Shown: positions 8,415 to 16,674, numbered from the stretch's first letter. The stretch is DNA of 40,746 bases from Bacteroidales bacterium (GCA_017445425.1 JAFSUF010000026.1:1-40746), one strand, 5' to 3'. Notes: generated from the letters alone by a model not told the origin. Numbers and translations: made by a program.

Positions 8415-9987
8415 GGCGTCTTGCCAGAAGCGCAATCAACAGAAGCAGAAACATAAAACTGCATAAACGACCTGTTACATCGCCATATTCGGTGTAACAG
8501 GTTTTTTTATTGTTTAGGTTTACGGTATTGCGGATGGCTACCGGCTCCCACCATCCGGTGCGCTGAATCACGTCGCCTCGCTGGTTTATGAAGCCGGAGA
8601 TGCCGGTATTGGCCACATGCACTACGTCGCGCCGAGTCTCGATGGCGCGCAGTTTTGCAAAGCGGAAGTGCTGCCGGTAACCGGGAGTGTCGCCCCACCA
8701 TCCGTCGTTGGTGATCACGGCGGTGAATTGTGCCCCGTAGTTGGCCGTACGGCGGTAGTATTCTCCGTAAATGGACTCATAGCATATCATAACGCCCACA
8801 TCTGTCCCCTCTTTACTGGTGAGGTTATGTACGTCGTCGCTCACGCCATAGCTGCTCATAGAGCCGCCAAAGAGCTCAAATATCTTCCCCAAGAAGCCCA
8901 GGTAGCGCTGGTATGGGATGATCTCCACCGCCGGCACGAGCTTGGACTTGTGATAGTAGTTGCGCATTCCGGTGGTGTCTATCATCATCGCCGTATTGTA
9001 AGAGCAATACCATTTGTCGCCAACCGGATGTGCGTTGTATGGCGCGGCGGCCCTTGTGGGGAAGAGGCGGTATGTGATGGCCCCAAGGATAAAGCTGGTT
9101 TGAGGGTAGTATCGCAGCAGGCGCTGGATGGCGGCGTAGGTCACATTGGTTTCGGGCTTGTCCAGGTCATACTGGAATGTGTAGGTCTCGGGGGTTATCA
9201 CAAAAACGGTACTGTCTGTGATTACGCCGCGCACAAGGTTCAGCATCTTCTCGTCCTGGACCTCCTGCCTGAGACCGCCGTGCTTCTCTGTGTATGCATC
9301 GATGTTGGGCTGTACGGCAACTACCTCCAGGGGGTTGTCTGTCTCATGGTAGTTGTTGTAGATGCAGATAGATACAGCGGGCGGCGCGATAAGCAGGATT
9401 GCGGTTATAACAGCCAGAGCTACCTTACCGTGGGTGTCATACTTGGTTTTGCTTTTGATGCGCAGCGCTTTGACCGTTTCGTAAATAAAGATATTGCTGA
9501 GCCATATCCAGAGGCTGCCGCCCAGAAAGCCGGTATACTCGTACCATTGTGCCAGCAGGGGGCTGGTGGCCAGGCTGTTTCCCAGAATGAGCCAGGGCCA
9601 GGAGATCTCTACATTCTGGTAAACCCGTTCCCATGCTATCCACATGGTGATCAGGAACAGGTAACTCATCCCGCCTTTGAAATGCTTCTTGCTGTAGATG
9701 AAGGCTCTGAAAATCACCCACATCTGGAGTGAGTTCAAGGTGATGGCTGTAATGGCTCCTGGTACCGATATCCAGTTGATCCAGAAGGTGGTGGCAAGGT
9801 TGAAGAGTATAAAAGCCAGATATAACAGCCAGTCTTTGTGCTTTACTTCTCCCGTTTCGCAGAGGTCGGCGAATTTAAGCAGTGGGATAAACGCAAACAG
9901 CGCCACCCAGCCACAGTGGGGAACTAAAAACGGAACCGATGCGAGTGCTGCGAACAACAGCACGCAGAGCCAGATTTTACCTTTCAT
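8401..9987 (-). CDS. lnt: Apolipoprotein N-acyltransferase
   Basis: Adds the third acyl chain to the N-terminal cysteine of lipoproteins at the periplasmic face of the inner membrane. The protein has 528 residues with several N-terminal membrane segments (residues ~5-210) and a periplasmic nitrilase-like domain. The likely catalytic triad is Glu267 (TPETYTF), Lys347 (YYHKSKLVP) and Cys402 (VMICYESIYG). A last membrane segment lies near residues 508-524. The several lipoproteins in this window fit its role. The only close upstream box, TACATTTG, ends 4 nt before the ATG, so the mRNA may be almost leaderless. It overlaps pheT by 14 bp at the 3' ends. Confidence 0.95.
   Translation of the reverse strand: MKGKIWLCVLLFAALASVPFLVPHCGWVALFAFIPLLKFADLCETGEVKHKDWLLYLAFILFNLATTFWINWISVPGAITAITLNSLQMWVIFRAFIYSKKHFKGGMSYLFLITMWIAWERVYQNVEISWPWLILGNSLATSPLLAQWYEYTGFLGGSLWIWLSNIFIYETVKALRIKSKTKYDTHGKVALAVITAILLIAPPAVSICIYNNYHETDNPLEVVAVQPNIDAYTEKHGGLRQEVQDEKMLNLVRGVITDSTVFVITPETYTFQYDLDKPETNVTYAAIQRLLRYYPQTSFILGAITYRLFPTRAAAPYNAHPVGDKWYCSYNTAMMIDTTGMRNYYHKSKLVPAVEIIPYQRYLGFLGKIFELFGGSMSSYGVSDDVHNLTSKEGTDVGVMICYESIYGEYYRRTANYGAQFTAVITNDGWWGDTPGYRQHFRFAKLRAIETRRDVVHVANTGISGFINQRGDVIQRTGWWEPVAIRNTVNLNNKKTCYTEYGDVTGRLCSFMFLLLLIALLARRLTSK
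8470..8508 (+). terminator. pheT terminator lying inside the lnt coding region
   Basis: ACCTGTTACATCG and CGGTGTAACAGGT form a 13-bp stem (one T-G pair) with a 7-nt loop, followed directly by seven T. It acts on the plus strand, 56 nt after the pheT stop. On the minus strand the same bases code for the C-terminal part of Lnt and no T-run follows the stem. Confidence 0.88.
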
Positions 9988-9991
9988 ATTT

Positions 9992-9999
9992 CAAATGTA
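9992..9999 (-). promoter_or_regulatory. -7 box of lnt
   Basis: Reads TACATTTG on the minus strand, a full match to TAnnTTTG, with AAAT and then the ATG of lnt. It predicts an mRNA leader of only one or two bases. Confidence 0.55.
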
Positions 10000-10048
10000 G
10001 CGAGTTTTCAAAATTTTTTACAAACTTTGCGCCCGAAATCGTATCAAT

Positions 10049-10448
10049 GGGGATGTTTTGGTTTTGACAGCAATCGATTTCTTCAGGTAAGCACGTCGAG
10101 AGTCGAGGCCCCTCTCGTAAATCTCAGACCTCACGCCATAACTGGCACAAACAACTATGCTCTCGCTGCGTAATTAGGCCAAGCCTAATACCTTAATCTC
10201 CCCGTCAAGGACGGGCAGACGAGCGTCCCGCCGGATTTTTTTGGAAGTTCGGTCCGGAGTCCGGGGCGTAGGCAGAACAATTCCTGCTCGCACCTACTGC
10301 TTCTGTCGGTGCGCTAAGATTCAGAGGCTAAGGGAGCGTTAGCCCGCCGCCCGGCGGATTCTCCCCGACAATCAAAGGGTGGATAAGCGTGTAGAAAGCT
10401 TGCGGGGACGTTGTTTGGACGGCGGTTCGAGTCCGCCCATCTCCACAA
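10049..10448 (+). ncRNA. ssrA: Transfer-messenger RNA
   Basis: Rescues stalled ribosomes by acting first as alanyl-tRNA and then as mRNA for a degradation tag. The 5' strand GGGGATG (10049-10055) pairs with CATCTCC (10438-10444), with one G-U pair, to form the acceptor stem. A T-arm with GGTTCGAGTCC lies near 10423-10433. The tag frame at 10144-10173 reads GTNNYALAA followed by TAA, very close to the Bacteroides tag GETNYALAA. The end of the gene has no encoded CCA after the discriminator A, so CCA must be added. A weak -7 box AAACTTTG lies at 10022-10029. Long internal hairpins at 10197-10380 fit the pseudoknot region. Ends are good to a few bases. Confidence 0.93.
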
Positions 10449-10488
10449 AATAAAGGCAGCCAACGGCTGCCTTTATTTTGTGGAGATG
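10438..10488 (+). terminator. ssrA terminator made of a 24-bp perfect inverted repeat
   Basis: Bases 10438-10461 and 10465-10488 are perfect reverse complements around an AAC loop. The core GGCAGCC-AAC-GGCTGCC is followed by TTTATTTT and works as a terminator. The outer part of the left arm is the 3' acceptor strand of the tmRNA (CATCTCC); the right arm ends in GGAGATG, which competes with the tmRNA 5' end for it. Confidence 0.85.
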
Positions 10489-10499
10489 TCAGACCGCAC

Positions 10500-10529
10500 G
10501 CGCTTCGCTAGCGCCTGATGGCGCTTTTT
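10500..10529 (+). terminator. Second hairpin terminator after ssrA
   Basis: AGCGCC-TGAT-GGCGCT (10510-10525) is followed by TTTT. An overlapping hairpin GCGCT-TCGCT-AGCGC (10500-10514) uses the same left arm, so the two cannot form together. The gap to the next gene (10530-10585) shows nothing further. Confidence 0.65.
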
Positions 10530-10585
10530 AGTTGGTTATACACAGTTTTGTACACATATTAATGCAAAATGATTAGAGAATAAGG

Positions 10586-11887
10586 TTATCCCACCTCAAT
10601 ACTCCAGTCATATACGGGCTGTACCTTAATGTGAAAACCATCCAGGTCAATCTCTTCGTATTCGTGATCTGTCAGCAGAAGAAGATTCTTGCATCCGGTG
10701 GCTTTTGCTGCCATCAAGGCTCCGTTTATTTCGCGCTGCCGGGTTTTGGATGTTGCAATGTCATACGATACTTGCACGGCTTGTAGCACTTCGTCGCCCT
10801 TGCATACGATGAAGTCACATTCCCCAGAACGCTCTATCATATAGTATACATCCCAACCCTCTACGTTACACTTTCTTAACAGTTGGGCAAGCACTATTGT
10901 CTCCAGGCGCCAGCCAAGGTTGTCTCCGGAGAAAGCGTCTTTCCTTCGGTTCATCATGGCCACATCCACCGCATACACCTTCTCTTGGGTGGTGCGGACC
11001 TTACTTTTGTGGGAGAACTTCTTTACTCCGGACAGAAGGAAGGCCTGCTTAAGATAGGAGACATAGTTCTTCGCTGTATGCTCGGACTTGAAATGGAATT
11101 GCTCAGCCAGGTCTGTGGTGACCACGCTGGTTGGCGAAATGTTAAGCAGATGATGAGCCATTTGTTCAAATGCTTCCTTGTAAGTAATTTTATATCGCTT
11201 CTCGATGTCGCGCTTGAGTATATTGTCTACAAGATCGGTTATATAGGTCTTGGCGTCAGCAATGGTCAGCAACTCCGGGAACCCGCCCTGCTTCATGTAC
11301 TCGTCAAATGCCCGGCGGCGCAGACCTTCTGCCAGCGTCGATTTTTTCTGCGTATCTACGCCTGTCATCGTGCAGTATTCCTTGAATGAGAAGGGATACA
11401 GGTGAATCTCCTTGTTTCGGCCAGAAAGATATGTAGCCAACTCGCTGCTGAGGAGCTTGGCATTAGATCCGGTGATGATCACGTGCATCTTACGGCGGAG
11501 CATACGGTTTACGAACAAATGCCAGCCGTCCACATCTTGTACTTCGTCCATAAACAGGTAGTTAAACTTGCCGTAAAGCTTATAGAGAATCTCCAAAATA
11601 TCGTTGAGCTGGGCTGACTGAATTCCCTCAAGTCGCTCATCATCGAAGTCTACATAGCCATAGTTCACGCCAGCAGCTTCCAGAGCCTGGAAGCAAAGTG
11701 TAGATTTGCCGCAGCGCCTCACACCAATCACAACCTGTGCCTGCGGACTTTTCATATCTATGAGGTCTTGTTCCGGCCTGCGGCAGTAGGTTTCACTGTG
11801 TTTGGCTTCCAACTCTTCCTGCTGGTCAGTCAGGATTACCTCCAGAACACGCTTGTCTAAGACCACCACTTTCTTTTTCTTTGCCAT
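10586..11887 (-). CDS. AAA ATPase with DUF4143 domain (copy 1)
   Basis: A 433-residue protein of the large AAA_14/DUF4143 group. The Walker A motif is GVRRCGKS (residues 55-62) and the Walker B region is NYLFMDEVQDV. The family stretch GSNAKLLSSELATYLSGR follows. The C-terminal DUF4143 part carries a nuclease-like pattern (SGECDFIVCKGD, then VQVSY), related to PD-(D/E)XK folds. The biological role of these proteins is not settled; they are frequent in accessory DNA. It stands alone, with three direct repeats in front of its promoter and a PIN toxin remnant behind them. A second, only distantly similar member lies at 39230-40435. ATG start with a lysine-rich N-terminus. Confidence 0.88.
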   Translation of the reverse strand: MAKKKKVVVLDKRVLEVILTDQQEELEAKHSETYCRRPEQDLIDMKSPQAQVVIGVRRCGKSTLCFQALEAAGVNYGYVDFDDERLEGIQSAQLNDILEILYKLYGKFNYLFMDEVQDVDGWHLFVNRMLRRKMHVIITGSNAKLLSSELATYLSGRNKEIHLYPFSFKEYCTMTGVDTQKKSTLAEGLRRRAFDEYMKQGGFPELLTIADAKTYITDLVDNILKRDIEKRYKITYKEAFEQMAHHLLNISPTSVVTTDLAEQFHFKSEHTAKNYVSYLKQAFLLSGVKKFSHKSKVRTTQEKVYAVDVAMMNRRKDAFSGDNLGWRLETIVLAQLLRKCNVEGWDVYYMIERSGECDFIVCKGDEVLQAVQVSYDIATSKTRQREINGALMAAKATGCKNLLLLTDHEYEEIDLDGFHIKVQPVYDWSIEVG

Positions 11888-11910
11888 AATTCAATCGTTG
11901 TCGTGTGACA

Positions 11911-11918
11911 CAAAGATA
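11911..11918 (-). promoter_or_regulatory. -7 box of the first DUF4143 ATPase gene
   Basis: Reads TATCTTTG on the minus strand, a full match to TAnnTTTG, 23 nt before the ATG. The expected -33 position, about 20 nt further upstream, falls inside the first of three direct repeats. Confidence 0.65.
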
Positions 11919-11935
11919 GTCATTTTTTGATAAAA

Positions 11936-12016
11936 TACGATATTTTACATAAAATGCTCACATTAGAATACGATATTTTACATATTCTGTGATTTAAGAT
12001 TACGATATTTTGCATA
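11936..12016. repeat. Three direct repeats TACGATATTTTACATA upstream of the ATPase gene
   Basis: Copies at 11936-11951 and 11969-11984 are identical; the copy at 12001-12016 has one change (G for A at position 12). The spacing is 33 and 32 bp, close to three helical turns, so a protein would meet all copies on one face. Copy 1 covers the expected -33 region and is flanked to give AAAATA-CGA-TATTTT, a short palindrome. This looks like an operator or iteron-type binding array. Confidence 0.85.
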
Positions 12017-12024
12017 CAAGGTTT

Positions 12025-12150
12025 GATAACGACCTTTGCTAATCAAAGGAAAAAGGCTGGAAGACTGCTTCCCGGCAAGCCGGTCACAGACTTGCACACT
12101 ATTGTACCCCACAGCCCCCAGGGGCCATTAACGCCCGGGACCTGCGGCGG
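12025..12150. other. Gene-free stretch with short hairpins
   Basis: No coding frame was recognised here. Several small perfect inverted repeats follow one another: CCTTTG-CTAAT-CAAAGG, GGAAG-ACTG-CTTCC, CCGGC-AA-GCCGG and GCCCC-CA-GGGGC. No T-run follows any of them. It lies between the repeat array and the toxin remnant and may be debris of an old insertion. Confidence 0.35.
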
Positions 12151-12198
12151 GTGCGCAACCCTCCGTCTCCCGCATCTTATCTCGCCCATGAATCACAA

Positions 12199-12405
12199 AT
12201 AAACAATGTTCTGTCATTTTTTAGGTGCTATGGAATAAATGTTCATCCTACAAATCAGGTAGATTGGGAGTTCCCTGATTCGGATGATATCGTATTCTGC
12301 GAAGTTAAAATGAGCAAAGATGATGCATTCCTGGTAACTGGAAATAAAAAACACTTCCCCCGGACCCCATTGGTAGTGACCCCATCTGAAATGGTAGAGA
12401 TTCTG
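12199..12405 (+). pseudogene. Remnant of a PIN-family toxin gene (C-terminal part)
   Basis: The translated stretch includes DSDDIVFCEVKMSKDDAF, LVTGNKKHFP and LVVTPSEMVEIL, the C-terminal half of the PIN-family ribonuclease toxins of COG1569 toxin-antitoxin systems. The N-terminal half with the first catalytic aspartate is absent upstream, and no antitoxin gene is present. The open frame runs on from ATG 12151 to 12510, but both ends are unrelated: the first 16 residues come from hairpin-rich DNA and the last ones from DNA antisense to dsbD. It is best read as a decayed fragment. Confidence 0.7.
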
Positions 12406-12421
12406 TACGGATGCCGCAGCC

Positions 12422-14305
12422 TTACATGTCCAGGAACTTTACGAATGCGTCCGCGTCCAGGTTGTAGCCGCGAGGGCCGGCCAGAGTATTCCCTTCGCTG
12501 TCCAGAATAAAGTAGTTGGGCTGGGAGTTGACGCCAAAGCGCTTCATGACCAGGTCGGAATTGACGCGGCCTACATCCTTGAGCGTCTTGCCTTTATCGT
12601 TGGTTATCCACTTTTCTTTGGGGAGAGGTGTCTTGTCATCAACATAGAGGGTGACGATGATATAGTCGTCGCGGAGGCGCTTCAGCACCTCTGGGTTGCT
12701 CCATACCCGGGCCTCCATCTCGCGGCAGTTCACGCAGCCGTGTCCTGAGATATCCACGAATACTTTCTTGCCTTGTGCGGCAGCGGCTGCGATGGCATCG
12801 TCAAGGTTGCTGTAACCGCTTAAGCCGTGGGGGAGGGTCACCATCTTGCCTGCATCAAAGGCGTCAGACTGGGACGGTGCAGGAGCGGAATACTGCCCAA
12901 GCACGAAATCTTGCGTCTGTATTGGTGGCAAATATCCGCTGAGTGCCTTGAGGGGCGCACCCCACATGCCGGGAATCATATATACCACAAAAGCGAAATC
13001 GATGATAATCAGCATCAGGCGACCCACGGAGATATACTCCAGCGGCGAATCATATTTGAACCGGATCTTGCCCATCAGGTAGAGCCCCAGCAGGGTGAAG
13101 CATACAATCCAGATTGCCAGGTACACCTCGCGGTCCAGCAGGTGCCAGTGGTATGTCTGGTCGGCGACCGAGAGAAATTTGAGGCCAAGTGCGATTTCTA
13201 TGAATCCGAGCACGACTTTGACGCTGTTGAGCCAGCCTCCGCTCTTGGGAAGTTTATTCAAAACCGACGGGAAGAACGCCAGCAGGGTGAAGGGGAGGGC
13301 AAAGGCGATGCTGAATGCCAGCATGGTGACCATCGGCGTCCAGAATTCGCCCTGGGTGCTCTTGATTAGCACGGTGCCTACAATTGGCCCGGTGCAGCTG
13401 AAACTTACCAGTACGAGGGTTAGTGCCAGGAAGAATACACCAAGCAGGCCCCCCTTGTCGGCTCCGCTGTCGGCCTTGTTGGTCCACTTTGAGGGGAGAG
13501 TTATCTCAAACGCTCCGAAGAACGATGCCGCGAACAGCATGAAAATCACAAAGAATATGATGTTGGGAAGCCAGTGTGTAGAAAGCCAGTTGAAGATGTC
13601 GGCAGTAACTGTGGCACCTCCAAACGCCCAGGTCAAACCTATAATCAGGCAGATGGGCACGGTGTAGATAAGCACGATGAAAAGGCCGTACATCAGCGCG
13701 TTGAAGCGCCCTTTGGCGGCACTGCCGGAACGCTTCAAGAAGAACGACACCGTCATCGGCACCATCGGGAACACGCAGGGGGTCAGAAGCATCATAAAGC
13801 CCCACAGAATCGCCTCCAGAATCAGCGCCCAGAGTCCGCCGGAGCCCTTTTGCGGCTCGGATACCGGAGCAACGGCATCGCTGCCGCCCTTAATCTCTAC
13901 CGGTACAGAAAACTCGTAATCCTCCGGCATATTGCACTCATCTCCGCTGCAGGCACTCCAGGTGACTGTTCCATCCACGGCGACCTTGCCAGACCCATGT
14001 ATTTCCAAATCCTGGCGCAGCAAATAACTACCTGTTACTACGGTTGCGCCTTTATAGTCGGCAGGAGTAAACTCCTCCATAGGCTCGCCGGCAAGGCTTA
14101 CACCTTCTGCCGAAGATAACACCAATGTAGTGCCCACATATTCGTCGGCCATCGGGTGTACATACCAGCCCTCGACCACCTCGCCGGTCAAAACCAGTTG
14201 GTAACTGTTCTCTTGGATATGGTTTACGGCAGCCTTCCACAAAACTGTGGGGGAGGCCTGCGATATAAGGGCAGACAGCAGTACTGTCAGAAGCGTATGT
14301 GTCAT
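12422..14305 (-). CDS. dsbD: DsbD-family thiol:disulfide interchange protein
   Basis: Moves reducing power from cytoplasmic thioredoxin across the inner membrane to periplasmic partners. The protein has 627 residues: signal peptide (1-17), N-terminal DsbC/DsbD-like domain (~18-140, with CSGDECNMP), membrane domain with cysteines Cys177 (LLTPCVFPM) and Cys304 (SFSCTGP), and a C-terminal thioredoxin domain with CVNC at 524-527. All expected redox cysteines are present. A TACCTTTG promoter box lies 14 nt before the ATG. Its 3' end touches the PIN toxin remnant on the other strand, so the decayed element abuts it without breaking it. Confidence 0.94.
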   Translation of the reverse strand: MTHTLLTVLLSALISQASPTVLWKAAVNHIQENSYQLVLTGEVVEGWYVHPMADEYVGTTLVLSSAEGVSLAGEPMEEFTPADYKGATVVTGSYLLRQDLEIHGSGKVAVDGTVTWSACSGDECNMPEDYEFSVPVEIKGGSDAVAPVSEPQKGSGGLWALILEAILWGFMMLLTPCVFPMVPMTVSFFLKRSGSAAKGRFNALMYGLFIVLIYTVPICLIIGLTWAFGGATVTADIFNWLSTHWLPNIIFFVIFMLFAASFFGAFEITLPSKWTNKADSGADKGGLLGVFFLALTLVLVSFSCTGPIVGTVLIKSTQGEFWTPMVTMLAFSIAFALPFTLLAFFPSVLNKLPKSGGWLNSVKVVLGFIEIALGLKFLSVADQTYHWHLLDREVYLAIWIVCFTLLGLYLMGKIRFKYDSPLEYISVGRLMLIIIDFAFVVYMIPGMWGAPLKALSGYLPPIQTQDFVLGQYSAPAPSQSDAFDAGKMVTLPHGLSGYSNLDDAIAAAAAQGKKVFVDISGHGCVNCREMEARVWSNPEVLKRLRDDYIIVTLYVDDKTPLPKEKWITNDKGKTLKDVGRVNSDLVMKRFGVNSQPNYFILDSEGNTLAGPRGYNLDADAFVKFLDM

Positions 14306-14319
14306 AATTGAGTTTTAGC

Positions 14320-14327
14320 CAAAGGTA
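14320..14327 (-). promoter_or_regulatory. -7 box of dsbD
   Basis: Reads TACCTTTG on the minus strand, 14 nt before the dsbD ATG; a full match to TAnnTTTG. Confidence 0.65.
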
Positions 14328-14334
14328 CGGATTA

Positions 14335-14367
14335 TTTTGACTTTGCATTGTTTTTGCACTACATTTG
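14335..14367 (+). promoter_or_regulatory. Promoter of the barrel protein-glycosidase pair
   Basis: TTTTG (14335-14339), 20 nt, then TACATTTG (14360-14367), followed after 29 nt by the ATG at 14397. This is one of the clearest -33/-7 promoters in the window. Confidence 0.7.
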
Positions 14368-14396
14368 GATAAGATTATTTACCAAACAGTTGGCAG

Positions 14397-15059
14397 ATGA
14401 AGAAAGTTGCTGTTTTCTTGCTGCTGTTAGCTAGCAGTTCATCACTTTTTGCACAAAGAAAAGATAAGTACGGTATTCCCGTGCACAGTTTGGATATCCA
14501 GGTTGCCGATGCGCTGGTATCGACTGTGGCTACAGGAATCGGCGTCGGTCTGGGTACCGCCATAGGGGCGGGCATTGCAGCGGTTATTTCCGGAGGTCAT
14601 GCAACCATCCAAGCCCCAAAGTTTACAGGGTGGCTGCCATACTTATCTGCAGGTTATGAGTATCACTTCCCGGACAGCAGATGGTCGCTCGGGCCGGAAG
14701 CCGGGTATTGGCATTATGGGCTGGTGTCTGGTGAAACGTATCAACACTTGCATCTGGCGACCATTACTGCCGCCGGAAAGTTTTATTATAAGCCCTCCGG
14801 AGTGTGCAAGCTTTATGGCGGTTTAAACCTGGGGGCTGGCTTGTTCTTCTCAACAACGTCCAAGGTTGCCGTTGCTGACAGGGCAGAGGAGGAAGGTGGT
14901 TCCGTCAGCAGCTCTGGCGGCGGCGGAGCATCGCTGTTCCCGGCACTTCAATTCAACCCTATCGGCATGCGCCTTGGGGGTGGGAGAGTTGCATTTATCG
15001 CCGAGTTAGGCTTAGGTTACAGGGGTATCTTACAATTGGGAGTGAATGTCGGCCTTTAA
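14397..15059 (+). CDS. Predicted outer membrane beta-barrel protein
   Basis: A 220-residue exported protein with a clear signal peptide (MKKVAVFLLLLASSSSLFAQ). After a glycine/alanine-rich hydrophobic stretch (residues ~40-62) it shows alternating strands with aromatic residues, such as FTGWLPYLSAGYEYHF and AELGLGYRGILQLGVNVGL at the end. That pattern fits a small outer membrane barrel ending in a hydrophobic residue. No specific family was recognised and the ligand is unknown. A Ser/Gly-rich loop (GGSVSSSGGGGASL) lies near residue 165. The glycosidase gene that follows starts inside its last codons (14-bp overlap), so they are cotranslated. Confidence 0.7.
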   Translation: MKKVAVFLLLLASSSSLFAQRKDKYGIPVHSLDIQVADALVSTVATGIGVGLGTAIGAGIAAVISGGHATIQAPKFTGWLPYLSAGYEYHFPDSRWSLGPEAGYWHYGLVSGETYQHLHLATITAAGKFYYKPSGVCKLYGGLNLGAGLFFSTTSKVAVADRAEEEGGSVSSSGGGGASLFPALQFNPIGMRLGGGRVAFIAELGLGYRGILQLGVNVGL

Positions 15060-16674
15060 CAGATACAGGATATTCGCGGTGATTCTGATGGCGTCGGTGG
15101 CGTTCAATGCCGTCGCGGAAGACCGTTTTGCCGGAGACCGTGCAAGATGGCTTGCCATTGCCGGGCATTGCAAGCCGGCGCTGAATGTTACAGAAGTGTC
15201 TCCGGTCGCAGTTGTTGAGGCCCAAGAAGATGCTGCTGCCTTCCAGGGGTGGAAATATGTTCCCGTGGCCTCCCCGGACAGCTTATGCGAGATGAACTTC
15301 CGGCAGAAGTGTACAGTTACACTCGATTTTGGGCGGCACATCACCGGTCATCTGGTACTCCGGCTTAAAACCCTGGGGGATGTTATGGATGCTCCGGTGC
15401 GGCTCAAGTTCTTCTTTGGCGAGACGCCAGGAGAAATGAACGTGCCGCTGGACCCGTGGCGGGGGAGCCTTTCACGCGCCTGGATGCAGGACGAGACTGT
15501 GACGCTCTATGCCTCCGACCGTGACATCCGCCTGAAGCGGAGGGTGGCTTTCCGTTACCTTCGCATAGAACTTCTGGGTGGTAACTTTGACTTTGCGCTG
15601 GACGGTGTCCGCTGCGAGGCGACCACATCGGCTGGGGAGTGCGCTACTGCCCTGAATGAAGATTGCCCGCAGATAATCAGGGAGATCAACCGGGTGAGCC
15701 TGGCGACACTCTCCGAGTGTATGCAGACCGTTTATGAGGACGGCCCCAAGCGCGACCGCCGGCTTTGGATAGGCGACCTCTATCTGGAGGCGCTTGCCGG
15801 GCGCTATTCCTACCAGAACCACCTGCTTACCAAGCGTTGTCTCTATCTTTTTGCCGGCCTTACAGACGGTAACGGCCGGATGATGGCCGACTTGTTCGAG
15901 GAGCCCGAGCCGCATCCGCAGTGGGGGACATATTGCCTTACATACAGTCTTTTATATCCTTCCGTGCTATTGGAGTATCTGAAAGATACCGGAGATGTTA
16001 CTACCGCCCAGGACCTCTGGCCGGTGGCGAAATTCCAGGTGGAAGATGCCCTGGGCCGCATCAGGGAGGATAACACCTGCAGCGCCAGCCGCGCATGGCT
16101 ATTCTTTGACCATCAGGTGATGGATCTGGAGGTGCCTTTCCAGGGGGCGATGCTGTTTGCCCTCAGTCAGTCATGTGAATTGGCAGAACGTATCGGACAT
16201 GGCAACGAGGTGGCAGAGTGGCGGATTATGGAGGCAAAAATCCGCAAGGGCGCGAAGGCGCGTTATTATAACCGCAAGTCGGGTCTTATGGAGAGTCCGG
16301 ATGGCTCTCCTGTCTCAGTCCATTCGCAGATATGGGCGGTGATAGGTGGTATTCTTTCACCCAAGGAGGGTCGTAGAGCCCTTGAGGCTGTGTTTTCCCG
16401 GGAAGATGCGGTACGGGCCAATTCGCCATACGCGATGCACTATCTGCTGGAGGCGATGATGCAGTGCGGTATGGGAGAGCAGGCAAAGGCGACTATGGTG
16501 GATTACTGGGGCGGTATGGTGCACAAGGGCGCCGATACATTCTGGGAGGTGTATAACCCCTCCGACGACCTTCATTCTCCCTATTCTTTCTATCCGCTGA
16601 ACAGCTACTGTCACGCCTGGAGCTGCACTCCGACCTATTTTATTTTCAAATACCCCGATATTTTCCAGCGTTAG
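15046..16674 (+). CDS. GH78-like (alpha-L-rhamnosidase type) glycoside hydrolase
   Basis: A 542-residue protein with an N-terminal signal peptide (ending near AVAE). Residues ~80-200 look like a beta-sandwich domain (FGRHITGHLVLRLKTLG). The catalytic part is a six-hairpin (alpha/alpha)6 barrel: EDGPKRDRRLWIGDLYLEAL resembles the RDxRxxWxGD acid motif of GH78, and GADTFWEVYNP with SYCHAWSCTPTYFI resembles its C-terminal conserved blocks. The substrate is probably a terminal deoxy-sugar such as rhamnose, but related six-hairpin enzymes use other sugars. No SusC/SusD pair is nearby, so it is not in a classic polysaccharide utilisation locus. It overlaps the preceding barrel gene by 14 bp. Confidence 0.78.
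   Translation: MSAFNRYRIFAVILMASVAFNAVAEDRFAGDRARWLAIAGHCKPALNVTEVSPVAVVEAQEDAAAFQGWKYVPVASPDSLCEMNFRQKCTVTLDFGRHITGHLVLRLKTLGDVMDAPVRLKFFFGETPGEMNVPLDPWRGSLSRAWMQDETVTLYASDRDIRLKRRVAFRYLRIELLGGNFDFALDGVRCEATTSAGECATALNEDCPQIIREINRVSLATLSECMQTVYEDGPKRDRRLWIGDLYLEALAGRYSYQNHLLTKRCLYLFAGLTDGNGRMMADLFEEPEPHPQWGTYCLTYSLLYPSVLLEYLKDTGDVTTAQDLWPVAKFQVEDALGRIREDNTCSASRAWLFFDHQVMDLEVPFQGAMLFALSQSCELAERIGHGNEVAEWRIMEAKIRKGAKARYYNRKSGLMESPDGSPVSVHSQIWAVIGGILSPKEGRRALEAVFSREDAVRANSPYAMHYLLEAMMQCGMGEQAKATMVDYWGGMVHKGADTFWEVYNPSDDLHSPYSFYPLNSYCHAWSCTPTYFIFKYPDIFQR

Noticed and set aside
8617..9732. A 371-codon open frame on the plus strand
   Set aside because: It lies fully antisense to lnt, whose catalytic motifs are clear; the translation has no recognisable domain.
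10197..10380. Possible separate small RNA or coding frame after the tmRNA tag
   Set aside because: The stretch is the pseudoknot region of the tmRNA and ends in its acceptor strand.
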